This document shows positions 9,669 through 19,343 of a DNA stretch of 64,000 bases, piece by piece. The stretch covers positions 558,001 to 622,000 of the forward strand of contig CDRNVI010000029.1 of NCBI GenBank assembly GCA_977017575.1, read 5' to 3'. Source of the DNA: Paramoeba atlantica (taxonomy: Eukaryota > Discosea). Made by a program: the position numbers and the translations under genes. Numbering within the stretch: position 1 is the first letter of the stretch; every line of letters begins with the position of its first letter. The notes under the pieces were generated by a model. The model worked only from the letters and a program-made list of their open reading frames with translations. It searched no databases and was not told where the DNA came from.

Positions 9669-9824
9669 ATGGGAGCAGTCCGTAGCCTTTCCATTAAATT
9701 AAAGCATGCGAAAAAGATGCGTCAGAACCGACCGGTGCCCTATTGGATTCGACTTCGCAACGTTCACGCGGTACGGTACAATTCTAAACGCCGGCACTGG
9801 AGACGTGGTAAGCTAGGGTGGTAA
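9669..9824 (+). CDS. RPL39: 60S ribosomal protein eL39
   Basis: A 51-codon frame encoding a highly basic protein that matches eL39 across its whole length: [20 protein letters not shown], then [10 protein letters not shown], then [17 protein letters not shown] to the stop. eL39 lines the peptide exit tunnel of the large ribosomal subunit. Length equals the family norm of 51 residues. In many eukaryotes this gene is interrupted by an intron within the first codons; here it is continuous. The ATG at 9669 is the only sensible start. The 374 bp to the next gene show nothing recognisable. Confidence 0.97.
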   Translation: MGAVRSLSIKLKHAKKMRQNRPVPYWIRLRNVHAVRYNSKRRHWRRGKLGW

Positions 9825-10198
9825 GACGTTTGGCAAGGAGCAAAAAGAAGAAAAGAAAGCGTTTCAAGTGGTTAAGTTTCATGGAACAAAGGAATAAAGA
9901 TGTATTTGCCAAATGCAGGGCCGCTATACGGAGAACTGTCTTTATCTAACTTATGTGAACGGTTTCTTCCTCTTCTACGTACAATTTATTTGGCTCTTCA
10001 TTTCTCACTAAGTTGTAATATGTTTCAAGCATTTAATTTGTCTTCCAAGGACAAAATATTTGAGAGTTGTTTTTAATCCTTTTTTGCTTCAAGTATGTTC
10101 TAGCAGACATATGGGATTGTACCTTATTTTCACATTTTCGGCTATCGCAATCCTTATTTTACAGTCCATTCCTATAAATGACGTAGTGTGGGCATCAA

Positions 10199-10687
10199 AT
10201 GCCAGGCATTTTTTATTCTTCCGACTTTGGAAGTAGTTCGTCTCTCTCTGTATTTCGCGATCCCGTTGCATACGCGGCGGCCAGTGTTTTCTTACTGACA
10301 ACTGCAACACAAGTGTGGCCTAACACTTTTCTCGACCCTTTCTTTAGGGGAAAGATTTACTTTAGCTACCCAGCTCAACGATTGATGTTACCTGGGCTCG
10401 GCATTCCATTCTCCGGGTATTGTCTATCTTCGAACTTACTGCAAGACGGAGAACTTGTTCGGGGTCATTCTCTGTCTTTGCTTACTTGTATGTATATGAC
10501 ACTTTGGAGTCTACCAAGCCACAAGCTTACTATGTGGTATACTTCGATAGGTCTTAGCGCAATTATGCTTGGCTATTTTTACAATTACAAGGCGCTGGTC
10601 CTTTACACTGAGGGAGCACCGTGGTGGACGGAACAGGATTGGAGGGAAATAATTGGAGACAAAAGAAAACACGAAACTGTCGCGTGA
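10199..10687 (+). CDS. Small multi-pass membrane protein, unknown
   Basis: A 162-residue product that I do not recognise. Hydrophobic segments appear at about residues 22-42 (DPVAYAAASVFLLTTATQV), 62-78, 92-112 (LSLLTCMYMTLWSLPSH) and 115-133 (WYTSIGLSAIMLGYFYNY), suggesting three or four membrane spans. The C-terminus is hydrophilic and charged (WREIIGDKRKHETVA), likely cytosolic. The ATG at 10199 follows a possible acceptor-like TATTTTACAG ending at 10164. It sits between RPL39 and CK2 alpha on the same strand. The 344 bp between this gene and CK2 alpha contain only unsupported short frames. Confidence 0.65.
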   Translation: MPGIFYSSDFGSSSSLSVFRDPVAYAAASVFLLTTATQVWPNTFLDPFFRGKIYFSYPAQRLMLPGLGIPFSGYCLSSNLLQDGELVRGHSLSLLTCMYMTLWSLPSHKLTMWYTSIGLSAIMLGYFYNYKALVLYTEGAPWWTEQDWREIIGDKRKHETVA

Positions 10688-11031
10688 AAGTCGTTGCAAT
10701 TCAAGACAATGTAAATATCGCATCATACGCTAAAGTATGTATGTACCTTGCGTCATGTGCTACTCACAGGATGGCATTGCTACACATGGTACAGGGGTTT
10801 TCTGTACAGGATCTCTTCTAGGCCACGGTACTTATTTCGCTGCACTGCATACTTTTAGACATACAGTTGTAGTTCTCCAAATATGTTCTAATATGACTTT
10901 CTCTCTTGTCTACCACTCCGTGAAGTCGAGTGCTATAAGCTTCGTTAAGTTTTCCGCAGCTTACTGGATAAAAAATGAAACATTTATCAATTTATCTACT
11001 CTTCTAACATAAATTATCTGAGTTTGGCAGA

Positions 11032-12003
11032 ATGGTGGCTCTTCAATTTGCCGAGAAAAACCGCGAAATGCCGGAACAGTACTTTAACTATGACAATCTC
11101 GAAATCTCCTGGAGCAGTCCTGAACGGTACGAAATTGTACGCAAACTAGGTCGAGGAAAATATAGTGATGTATTTGAGGCAGTCGACACTTCTATTGGCT
11201 CATCGGTTGTTATAAAGGTTTTAAAACCGGTAAGAAAAAAGAAAATCAAACGTGAAGTAAAAATCTTACAGAACCTTATTGGGGGACCAAACATTGTTCG
11301 ACTGCTCGACACAGTTCAGGATCCTGCAAGTCATACTCTCTCACTAGTTTTTGAGCACGTTCGCAACGTCGATTTTCGCACTTTTTACCCGACCTTAAAT
11401 GACTTGCAATTGAAGCGGTATGTCTACGAACTGCTTCGCTCATTGCATTATAGTCACTCAATGGGTATCATGCATCGAGACGTTAAACCACAGAACATTA
11501 TGATTGATCCGACATCAAATACCATCCGGCTTATTGACTGGGGTTTAGCAGAATTCTATCATCCAGGAACGGAGTACAACGTTCGTGTTGCATCTCGCTA
11601 CTTCAAAGGTCCGGAGCTTCTTGTTAATCACATGAAGTATGACTATCGACTCGACATGTGGAGTGTGGGATGCGTATTGGCGGCTATTTTATTCCGCAAG
11701 GAGCCTTTTTTTCGTGGAAAAGACAACGTTGATCAGCTTGTCCAAATAGCTGCCGTGTTGGGGACATCAGATTTACAACGATATCTGGATCGCTACGACC
11801 TCAAATTGGATTCCAAAGTAGTCAAACTTATTGGCCTGCGTCGCAAAAAACCCTGGAAAAGTTTTGTTTCTCCAGAAACAGAGTGTCTCTGCACTCCAGA
11901 AGCTATTGATCTACTGGATCACCTCCTGCGCTATGACATGTGCGAAAGATTTCAATCGTTTGAGGCTATGAACCATCCGTATTTTTATCCCGTACGTCAC
12001 TAA
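11032..12003 (+). CDS. CSNK2A: Casein kinase 2 catalytic subunit alpha
   Basis: A 323-residue Ser/Thr kinase with all CK2 alpha hallmarks: Gly-rich loop LGRGKYSDVFEA near 39-50, the basic cluster KPVRKKKIKREVKIL near 65-79 that in the family binds acidic substrates, HRDVKPQN in the catalytic loop, the CK2-specific DWG in place of DFG (LIDWGLAEFYHPG), and VRVASRYFKGPELL at the P+1 loop. CK2 is a constitutively active acidophilic kinase of nucleus and cytoplasm, usually an alpha2-beta2 tetramer. Length is close to the family core, without a long C-terminal tail. One difference is KPQN where most family members have KPHN. The start at 11032 is the first ATG; a later Met (MPEQYFNY) would lose part of the N-terminal segment that contacts the activation loop. 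Confidence 0.96.
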   Translation: MVALQFAEKNREMPEQYFNYDNLEISWSSPERYEIVRKLGRGKYSDVFEAVDTSIGSSVVIKVLKPVRKKKIKREVKILQNLIGGPNIVRLLDTVQDPASHTLSLVFEHVRNVDFRTFYPTLNDLQLKRYVYELLRSLHYSHSMGIMHRDVKPQNIMIDPTSNTIRLIDWGLAEFYHPGTEYNVRVASRYFKGPELLVNHMKYDYRLDMWSVGCVLAAILFRKEPFFRGKDNVDQLVQIAAVLGTSDLQRYLDRYDLKLDSKVVKLIGLRRKKPWKSFVSPETECLCTPEAIDLLDHLLRYDMCERFQSFEAMNHPYFYPVRH

Positions 12004-12440
12004 TGTGAACGTTTAAGTTGTGGAGTTTACTTATATTTTAGCAGGGCTCTGTGATAGCGGGGCAGTTTGTGCGAGATTAGTGTGCAGCTGAAAATTGGTT
12101 ATCATGCATTTGTATCAATTACGACAATGTCGTGCGCAACGTATCAGAACCTGATCCTGGACGGATACTTTACCAAGGTTCGCGGAGGATCACGCACAAC
12201 GCTTTAGATACACATGTAACAGCACGAGATGATGCTGCAATGAAATATTTCATTTGCTTTGCTACGTGGCAAATACATTGTAATTGTTGCTACATTGTAA
12301 TGATGAATATAGTAAAAAGAAGGACACAACTCCTTCAAAGCATTTCGTTTACGTACGTATAGAAATATCCAGAGCCATTGTATATTACTCGATTATTATG
12401 CTTGAGTCTCGGTCTTGATCTCCGCTTTGCAAATCAAGGC
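12004..12440. other. Intergenic, 437 bp
   Basis: Between CK2 alpha and the zinc-ribbon gene. One short plus-strand frame (12,132-12,362) has no features. Composition is ordinary AT-leaning. No repeats or RNA gene seen. It ends with AATCAAGGC before the chosen ATG at 12,441. Confidence 0.5.
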
Positions 12441-13847
12441 ATGTCATCTATCCTAGGAATTCGACGGAAAATACGTAAGCCCCGGCACGCCGAAACCACC
12501 GGCAGGTATCTAGGCTTCGAACACACCCCTCTCCCCGCAGCTGTACACAAACACCCAGACACCTTACTACAAAATTGGACCCCCAATGCTCCACCCACCC
12601 TTCCATCCCCGAAACCTCACCACCCCCGCACCTGTCATCTCCATATCCTCAATCTCTTAAAACACAAACCTCCCTTCCCCTCCGCCCCCTCCCTTCAACA
12701 CTACCTCGACTGGGCCCACCCCCCCACCACCCCCTCCCCCACCCCCTCCCTTCTTCTCCACGAGTGGCATCCACGAAATGCCCCCCTCACCCCCACCGCG
12801 GTCCCCTACCACAGCGCACGGTTCCTTTGGTGGAGCTGCGCCACGTGCTCCGCGCCCTACCTCGCTCGGGTACGGCACCGCACGCTTCTCCGCGGCCCCC
12901 ACAGCCCCGCCTGCCCGCGCTGCGTTGCGGCAACCCACAGCCTGTGTCTCACCCACCCCACGCTCGCGGCCGAGTTCGCCGGGGCCCTCGTGGACCCGCT
13001 GTCCGGGGATGCGGTGGGGGCGCTCGGGGTGGAGGCCCTCACGGCGCTGGACATGGCGGTGGCGCGGTGGGGGTGTCACCGGTGTGGGACACGGTGGTGG
13101 GCGGCGGTGGTGGAGCGCGCGGGGGCGGGGGGGATGGAGGGGGGGGAGGGTGGTGGTGGTGGTGGTGGGGAGGAAGAGCAAGGTGGGGAACAAGGACGGG
13201 AAGGGGGGAAGGGGGGAGCAGAACAACCGATGGATTGTCCCACGTGTAGGGGGAGTGCCCCGAGGACGGGGTTGGTGGCGGGACGAGGGGTGGGGAGTGT
13301 GGGGGGGAAGAGAGAGGAACCGGCAAGGCTTGTGCCAGAGAAACCGTGTGAGAAGCCACAGCTGAGCGTTCCGGAAAGTGAGTCGTGTTCGAACCCCATT
13401 TTTGCGAATAGCATGTTGCTGAATTACCCGTTTTTGTACCAAGAAATGGATGAAAAATATTATCGCCACGTATCATGGAATCGCTTAGCGCGGATATCCA
13501 TCTTCTCGCGCGAACTAGCTCGTTGGATATGTATTCGGTGCTCTAAGTCATACGCGTCGTCTCCATTCGAACGAATCTTTTCGTCGAACAAGAGTGGTAG
13601 AATACCAACGCGAGAGGGTCAAAAAATACGAATGCGTGACCTTCCCATATGCTGCCCCAAATGTCGGTGGACCTCTGGATATGATCCTCTTGAACCTGTT
13701 TTGGGTCAAGAACAGACGGAACCTAACACACCCGCACCGAACTTACATAAAGTCAGTTGTCGCAGTAAGCGTGTCCCGGGTAGGTCCAATCCTTCATTCT
13801 TCAGTAGACGGTCTTACCCTCGGTGGGTTGATGATGCTGTAAATTGA
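12441..13847 (+). CDS. Zinc-ribbon / treble-clef protein with repeated modules and very GC-rich 5' two-thirds
   Basis: The ATG at 12441 is the first ATG; the frame is open further upstream without one. The 468-residue product resembles the DUF4379-type 'probable zinc-ribbon' modules of bacteria and algae: LLLHEWHP...L.P near residues 105-115, then WWSCATCSAPYLARVRHRT (130-150) with CPRC at about 158-161. A second module is WGCHRCGTRWWAAV (210-223) with CPTC. A third is WICIRCSKSY with CCPKC near the end. The Arg-rich N-terminus (SSILGIRRKIRKPRH) may target an organelle. Modules two and three are separated by a Gly/Glu tract. Codons up to about 13,380 are extremely GC-rich and then switch abruptly to ordinary composition. 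Function unknown. Family assignment is from motif memory. Confidence 0.75.
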   Translation: MSSILGIRRKIRKPRHAETTGRYLGFEHTPLPAAVHKHPDTLLQNWTPNAPPTLPSPKPHHPRTCHLHILNLLKHKPPFPSAPSLQHYLDWAHPPTTPSPTPSLLLHEWHPRNAPLTPTAVPYHSARFLWWSCATCSAPYLARVRHRTLLRGPHSPACPRCVAATHSLCLTHPTLAAEFAGALVDPLSGDAVGALGVEALTALDMAVARWGCHRCGTRWWAAVVERAGAGGMEGGEGGGGGGGEEEQGGEQGREGGKGGAEQPMDCPTCRGSAPRTGLVAGRGVGSVGGKREEPARLVPEKPCEKPQLSVPESESCSNPIFANSMLLNYPFLYQEMDEKYYRHVSWNRLARISIFSRELARWICIRCSKSYASSPFERIFSSNKSGRIPTREGQKIRMRDLPICCPKCRWTSGYDPLEPVLGQEQTEPNTPAPNLHKVSCRSKRVPGRSNPSFFSRRSYPRWVDDAVN

Positions 13848-14096
13848 CATGAGCAGCAGTAGGCAAGACGAAGGGTGGTCTCCGTGTGCTGTACTATACT
13901 ACTGAAGAATGTACTAGTTAGGGGGGACCTTCGATGTGTAAGCATTGAAAGTTGTAGACTACGGATCTGCCTTCCTCTATTTCTTCCCTAGGTCTACGTA
14001 TCCTTCTATGGGCCCGTATCCGTATAGTTCTATGTTACGAGTTTTTATTTTCATTGGAGTTATTTCTCTTTAATACCACCTCTTTTGTAACGGAAA

Positions 14097-14675
14097 ATGA
14101 ATTCGAAACGATCTGGTAAACCGAAAGAGGATAGGCACAAGCTTGATAAGGAACTAAAGACTCTTCATTTCCAAGCTGCTAATTTAGATCGCAAGAACTG
14201 GAATAAAAAACAAAAGCGTGACCACGACTGGAAGCACTTTGAAAGTTTGGGAGGCGGTTCAAGGCCAAAACAACGGCAAGGATACGTTGAGCACTTACGA
14301 CGCACGCACAAAAGAAACCGGCTTGACCGCGAAGACGCAATATGCGAACGCCGTACAGGCCAATATGACCTTACAAGGGGAAGCGCCGTTCGCCGTCTTC
14401 GTCAAAAAGTCCAGAAGCGCCGTGTTAAAGTAATTAAGCGCCTTAGATACGAATCACATCATATGGGAAATCCGCATGTGATCTACACGGCAGGACGATT
14501 AAACAAGAAGAGCCAGAACTTGGAACTTTCATCACGGTTGCAAAGGCGTATTGGCAGAACTCAAAATCATCAAGATGTCATCTTAGACAAAGTTTGTCGG
14601 GACATGAAACGGGAAACTTTTTCTGGAAACTTTCTCTCTGGGAAACAAAGTTCTGTCTACAGAAAAAAAAGGTGA
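14097..14675 (+). CDS. Highly basic protein, possibly nucleolar, unknown family
   Basis: A 192-residue product very rich in Lys, Arg, Gln and His, with several nuclear-localisation-like clusters (KKQKRDHDWKHF, RRTHKRNRLDRED, RLRQKVQKRRVKVIKRLRY) and a basic C-terminus (VYRKKR). There is no membrane segment and hardly any Cys. Such composition is common in ribosome-biogenesis factors, but I cannot match it to a named one. The ATG at 14097 is preceded by a pyrimidine-rich tract (ACCTCTTTTGTAACGGAAA) and closely follows the zinc-ribbon gene (249 bp). It is followed by a tandem-repeat tract at 14.8 kb. Confidence 0.65.
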   Translation: MNSKRSGKPKEDRHKLDKELKTLHFQAANLDRKNWNKKQKRDHDWKHFESLGGGSRPKQRQGYVEHLRRTHKRNRLDREDAICERRTGQYDLTRGSAVRRLRQKVQKRRVKVIKRLRYESHHMGNPHVIYTAGRLNKKSQNLELSSRLQRRIGRTQNHQDVILDKVCRDMKRETFSGNFLSGKQSSVYRKKR

Positions 14676-14785
14676 CGTAGATAAAGAAGTTTATGTCTAT
14701 ACCTCTTTATTCCGTACGTGTATACTCTGGGTTTGCTGCGAATACATTGAATTAGATGCCTTAGGAACATGCGTACATGTATACT

Positions 14786-14868
14786 AATATGATATTAGTA
14801 TTGTGATATTAGTATTGTGATATTAGTATTGTAATATTAGTATTGTGATATTATAATATCACAATACT
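14786..14868. repeat. 14-bp tandem repeat ending in a perfect 26-bp palindrome
   Basis: About five units of GATATTAGTATTGT run from 14,786. The array ends in a perfect palindrome at 14,841-14,866, formed because the last unit meets its own inverse (TATTGTGATATTA / TAATATCACAATA). It lies in the 364-bp gap between the basic-protein gene and SCC3. It could be a transcription-end hairpin or simply a microsatellite. The rest of the gap is AT-rich and featureless. Confidence 0.8.
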
Positions 14869-15039
14869 TTATGCAGGGAAATACACAATGTTGTATGCAG
14901 CGACGGTTTAACTCGAGTTTTTTCAGAGTGTAACGGCTTAAGAAGGTCATAAAATAGTAATTTGTATTAGGATGGAGTACACTATTGCGAATATCGGACA
15001 GAAACAATTACTGCATTAGTGCTATAATACTTTATTATC

Positions 15040-18000
15040 ATGGCTAAAAAGATACGTAAGGTTGGACAGCGCAAGTCCAATTCGTGGAGTCCTGCTACGC
15101 CAAATGCCAGTACAAATAAAAGCGTTAAAAAAGCGCAACACAAAACTACGGCAGAAAAGAAAAATCAGCGTACTCGACGATCCGAAAGTGTGACCAGCAA
15201 CGAAAAACATATAATTCAGGAACCAGAAATGGGATATGATGTGTCACCAACACCAATATCCTTGATAGAGGTACTAAACTCTTCTGCCAATGTCACGATC
15301 ATTGCGACCGAGCTGTTTAACCTTTTAATCAACCCTGAGAAACCGCAAGGGGAATCTCAAAAGCGTCGGCGCTCAAAAAGCAATGACATTGGCCCATCAC
15401 AATCAATGACCTCATCTTTGGATAAAGTACTCGCAGCACTAGTGAATCTTCTGTGTCGTGCCTGCGGGTCAACAGTTGAACTGGAGCTATGGCAAGTGCA
15501 ACAGGACGATATTCAATCTACTTTGGAAGAAGTCTTTTTGCGTATTGATCCCACTGCAGAAGCGTACCTCTTAGTCAACAAAGATTCAAAGTACAAAAAC
15601 ATTCGCAAAAATTTCTCGCCTTTTTGGCGTATTTTGGTAGAACGGAGTACCGAATATCACAAACTTGTCCAACTGCTCGACCGTTTGAGTCCCTGGATCA
15701 TATCCATGAGTGATAGTAAGAGTCGAGCGTTCCGGCATACTGCGACATTGTGTGCTTATTCAATTATTTCTGGATTGAGCAGTGTGCTGCGCGAAGCAGA
15801 GGAGTCGTTGTTGACAAGTCGGCGACCAGCAGATGTGAGGACTACTATGCAGGAAATTACACGAATAATTCTTGAGCTATTTCGAGATGTTTTTACGATG
15901 CGGGTACGCGACTTGTTCGTGGAGCTACGTATTGCTACCATACGTTTTCTTCAAGACTGGATGTGTGAGTTTCCTTCACAATATGTCAAGCCTGAATACG
16001 CCAAAAATTTGGGGTTTTTGCTTCATGATCGCAAACCTGAAGTACGCCACGCTTCATTAGAGGCATTAATCAGCGTGTATTCCATGGATACAGAAAGCAT
16101 CACGCCGATGGATAGATTTACCGAAAGATTTCGAGAGCGTTTCGCCGAAATGACTCGAGACGTTGACCCAAATTGTGTCGAAGCGGCCCTTCGTCTGTGT
16201 TCACTGGTGCTAAAATGCGATCACAAGCAGAATCGACTTGACGAAGACGGGACATATGATCGCGAAAGCTTGAATCAGATGTTGTCGACGTGCTTTGCTG
16301 AGACCGATAAAGTGAGAGGTTCCGCCGGTACGTTTTTGCGGCAAGTGCTTCGAATCAATACTTCAGGTTATCCTATCTTGGAAAGGGAACAGAAACAAGT
16401 GGATATGCTTTTGGGATTTGTTACTGAGGCAAGAGACGACAAAGGAATAGCCAATGCCGCCAGTTACGTAGTAGATGCTCTATGGAACGTTGCTAGTAGT
16501 GAGCATTTGAGCCAGAAGCGCAAAGCAAAGGAGGAACAAGGTTCTGTCACTGCTTCGGCCGCCGTTTTGCAAGTTGCACAAAGTTCTTCTGCCGAAACAC
16601 CAATAGCACGTAGCGCTGTAGAATTGTTGGCCGCTACAATGGAGAAGCTGAACGGCAGATTAATTTTAGTACGTGATCGGAAACCGACACTGTCAAAGCA
16701 TGAAAAAGTGGGCCAGAAGTCCTCCTCAGATATGTGGCTTACACTCAGCGTGTCATGCACAACAGTGGTCCTCCATGGTATTGATTTCCATAAATCCGAA
16801 ACATCGATGCTTATAGCTACTTCCAGATTGTTGAAAGCAATGAATATGCAGGCGTGGGAAATGCAACATATGGAAAAGCGGTTCAAGTCGGTAATCGAGT
16901 TCTTTTCTAACATAATCATGAATACGACGGACGTAGTGTTGCAGAGTACCGTAATTCAACTATTTCACGAAATTAAGGACTCCACAGCAACTTCCTCTTT
17001 AGTAAATATGGAGAATATATTGAAAAAAATATCACGCTCTGCTGTACGAGAAATGAGTGAGCTTACGAGTGACGAATCGACTGATAAGAAACTGGTGTTA
17101 TGGAATCGAGCCAATGCTTTGTGTGATATTGATAGTATGGAGGGCCTATTACCGTATGCTCAGAAATGGTTAAACGCTGCCAATAAAGATGATCATGAGG
17201 AATCGAAACCTGTTCCACTGGATCAAGATTTGTCACGATCGATCACTCTTTCTCTTGAATTAGAAGATGACAATGCTATTCAATCCGCTTGTACAAAACA
17301 CTATGTGCCCTTAATTCGGCTTAACGATATTGCGCTTCTAGAATGTGTCACAAGCTGTGCGTATAAGTGTGTAATGTGGCACCTTTCGAAGGGAAACCAG
17401 GACACATGCAATGCAACGGAGATCTGTAAAAGCCTTGTTTATCTGATGAGCAGGTTAGAATCACAGAACTCTGCGTCAGCATCCTTTCTAACGGTACATA
17501 TTTTGGTCTACTTATCGGATTTAGCTTTGATCCCGCGATCCACAATTTCCGATATCGTGAGGTCCGCGATCCGCAAAACGTTTTCTCTCGTTTGCGCAAT
17601 TTTAGGAGAAATGTACAACGAAAAGAAGAAACGTATTGCTGAACTATTGAGCGTGAAGGTATCTCAAGAAGTTTTGAAAGGAATGGATGATCACGCAGCT
17701 GAAATCACGGATCTCCACGAGGAACAACTCCGTATCGAGTACGAATTATATTGTCTTACGGCAGCTATGTACCGGCTTGTTAATTTTGGTGTCCTAGGTT
17801 TCGAGGATACTACAATGATTTTGCAACATTGGACCAAGGTTCCTTGCAAAACTTCTACTGATACCATGAAGGACTTGTTTCGCGCGGCTCGAGCGAACGC
17901 TGGTCAGCGACCTGGGGTGAAACCTTATGAGCTAGAACTCGGAATTGTACTGCAAGGGTTTCAAAGTGCTGTTAGTCAAGGTGAATCTCCATTCGCAGTA

Positions 18001-18819
18001 GATGCGTTTCAAAGCCTTTGCTCTAAGCTGTCGCAAACCCACTTTATGCCGCATTTAGATAAATATTATTCCGTAGTACCAAATCTAATTCAGGAAGTTG
18101 TAAAACTCGTGAGGGAATCACCCGAGACCAAAGGTCTCCTAATGCTAGGCGTATCATCTTTTATTTCTCGTTTGCGAATACAGGATGCGACGCACTTTTT
18201 GAAAGTCATAAATCCAGGCGACTTTATGAGCGTTGCTCCAGCATACAAAGCTGTCTTTTTGGGGGCACTGCGTCGTGTTGCTCATCAAGGTCCGAGAGAT
18301 CAGGCGAGCGAAGGACAGGTCGATCGAGAACATGACGATGAGGGCGAAGATTTCCTGGCCAATGAAATTATACTTCCAGAACGTGACGCAAAAACTTCTG
18401 AGGAAATTACGTATGGGCGACAGGTACAAGTTACACCAGCACGCAGTAAGCCCAAAATTGGAAAACGAAATAACCGCAAAATACAGAGAACGCCGAACGC
18501 CCATATTACCGAAACAGGATGGCGGTCGCGAGATCGAAATCATCTCAAAGGTCAAGATGAACCAGCACTCACGTTTACTTCAACTCCTGTCGAACTACAA
18601 GAGGCTTCTCCTAGTTTCGGGTATGAAACTGGATTCACTGAAAATAATCTAATCAATACAGTTGCCAAACCCGTTACTGCGCTGGAATCTACACACTCAA
18701 AGGGCCTGCATGAACTTGATAATGCCACCGAAACTAACACTCCGAATCAAACGACAGAAACAGTGCCTATGGAAGAGAGTTCCGAATTTTTTGTAGAATC
18801 TCAACTATGGGCCGATTAA
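15040..18819 (+). CDS. SCC3: Cohesin subunit SCC3 / STAG (stromalin)
   Basis: A 1,259-residue HEAT-repeat protein. The STAG domain is visible at about residues 130-215 (LVNLLCRACGSTVEL; SPFWRILVERSTEYHKLVQL). The stromalin conservative domain follows at about 280-370 (DVFTMRVRDLFVELRIATIR..., LGFLLHDRKPEVRHASLEAL, then RFTERFRERFAEMTRDVDPN with ALRLCSLVL). In the family SCC3/STAG binds the kleisin RAD21 and DNA and is needed for sister-chromatid cohesion and loop formation in the nucleus. The N-terminus is basic (MAKKIRKVGQRKSN) and the C-terminus (after about 1,090) is charged and disordered with several KR clusters. Length is typical. The ATG at 15040 follows in-frame stops. Confidence 0.93.
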   Translation: MAKKIRKVGQRKSNSWSPATPNASTNKSVKKAQHKTTAEKKNQRTRRSESVTSNEKHIIQEPEMGYDVSPTPISLIEVLNSSANVTIIATELFNLLINPEKPQGESQKRRRSKSNDIGPSQSMTSSLDKVLAALVNLLCRACGSTVELELWQVQQDDIQSTLEEVFLRIDPTAEAYLLVNKDSKYKNIRKNFSPFWRILVERSTEYHKLVQLLDRLSPWIISMSDSKSRAFRHTATLCAYSIISGLSSVLREAEESLLTSRRPADVRTTMQEITRIILELFRDVFTMRVRDLFVELRIATIRFLQDWMCEFPSQYVKPEYAKNLGFLLHDRKPEVRHASLEALISVYSMDTESITPMDRFTERFRERFAEMTRDVDPNCVEAALRLCSLVLKCDHKQNRLDEDGTYDRESLNQMLSTCFAETDKVRGSAGTFLRQVLRINTSGYPILEREQKQVDMLLGFVTEARDDKGIANAASYVVDALWNVASSEHLSQKRKAKEEQGSVTASAAVLQVAQSSSAETPIARSAVELLAATMEKLNGRLILVRDRKPTLSKHEKVGQKSSSDMWLTLSVSCTTVVLHGIDFHKSETSMLIATSRLLKAMNMQAWEMQHMEKRFKSVIEFFSNIIMNTTDVVLQSTVIQLFHEIKDSTATSSLVNMENILKKISRSAVREMSELTSDESTDKKLVLWNRANALCDIDSMEGLLPYAQKWLNAANKDDHEESKPVPLDQDLSRSITLSLELEDDNAIQSACTKHYVPLIRLNDIALLECVTSCAYKCVMWHLSKGNQDTCNATEICKSLVYLMSRLESQNSASASFLTVHILVYLSDLALIPRSTISDIVRSAIRKTFSLVCAILGEMYNEKKKRIAELLSVKVSQEVLKGMDDHAAEITDLHEEQLRIEYELYCLTAAMYRLVNFGVLGFEDTTMILQHWTKVPCKTSTDTMKDLFRAARANAGQRPGVKPYELELGIVLQGFQSAVSQGESPFAVDAFQSLCSKLSQTHFMPHLDKYYSVVPNLIQEVVKLVRESPETKGLLMLGVSSFISRLRIQDATHFLKVINPGDFMSVAPAYKAVFLGALRRVAHQGPRDQASEGQVDREHDDEGEDFLANEIILPERDAKTSEEITYGRQVQVTPARSKPKIGKRNNRKIQRTPNAHITETGWRSRDRNHLKGQDEPALTFTSTPVELQEASPSFGYETGFTENNLINTVAKPVTALESTHSKGLHELDNATETNTPNQTTETVPMEESSEFFVESQLWAD

Positions 18820-19343
18820 GGCGAAAGCGGGATACGTACGCAAAATTGAGCTTTAAGTTCACCAAGCAATAAAAAGTACATGTAAATGTATTGAGTTTTG
18901 ACCTACATGAAGAATTGGAACGGTATTTACTGACTGACTAGTGAGATTTATGAAATAATTTATGTGTTCGGCTTGAATTTATTTTATTCATAGGTTTTTT
19001 AATTATGTCACCTTTTGAATCACACGATCAATTTGCGGTGTACAGGATTCCCACAGAAACTTGTAGTATACAAGTTTGTAAAATAGTTGTGATTGAAAAG
19101 CAAGATTTTATACGGTTGTGTAGTCAGATGAACGGACCATTACGTTCACTGGGAGCTGGCCATAAATGAGTGTGCCGAAAGAAGAATATCAGAAAACTGA
19201 TTAAAGCAGTGATGTACGTATTATATGTGCATGACACATATGGTACTGCATGATGCTATAAATTATAGTGTCGCATCGAATAATACGATTCAGCATATTG
19301 TGTTATTCTTTTTAGAACTTTCCTTGAACTATACATCTTGAGT
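18820..19343. other. Intergenic, 524 bp
   Basis: AT-rich, with no supported gene. Several short direct motifs (GTACATG, TACTGCATGATG) but no clear repeat family. The last 35 bp before NAA20 contain a pyrimidine tract ending in AG (TTATTCTTTTTAG, AG at 19,314-19,315), a possible splice-acceptor-like site. Confidence 0.5.

Noticed and set aside
12575-13476. Several long open frames on both strands overlapping the zinc-ribbon gene
   Set aside because: GC-rich DNA lacks stop codons by composition. The translations are Pro/Arg/Gly low-complexity without motifs, whereas the chosen frame has ordered Cys pairs.
14097-14675. C1orf131/Faf1-type (DUF4602) nucleolar protein
   Set aside because: Basic composition fits but the diagnostic central motif was not found.
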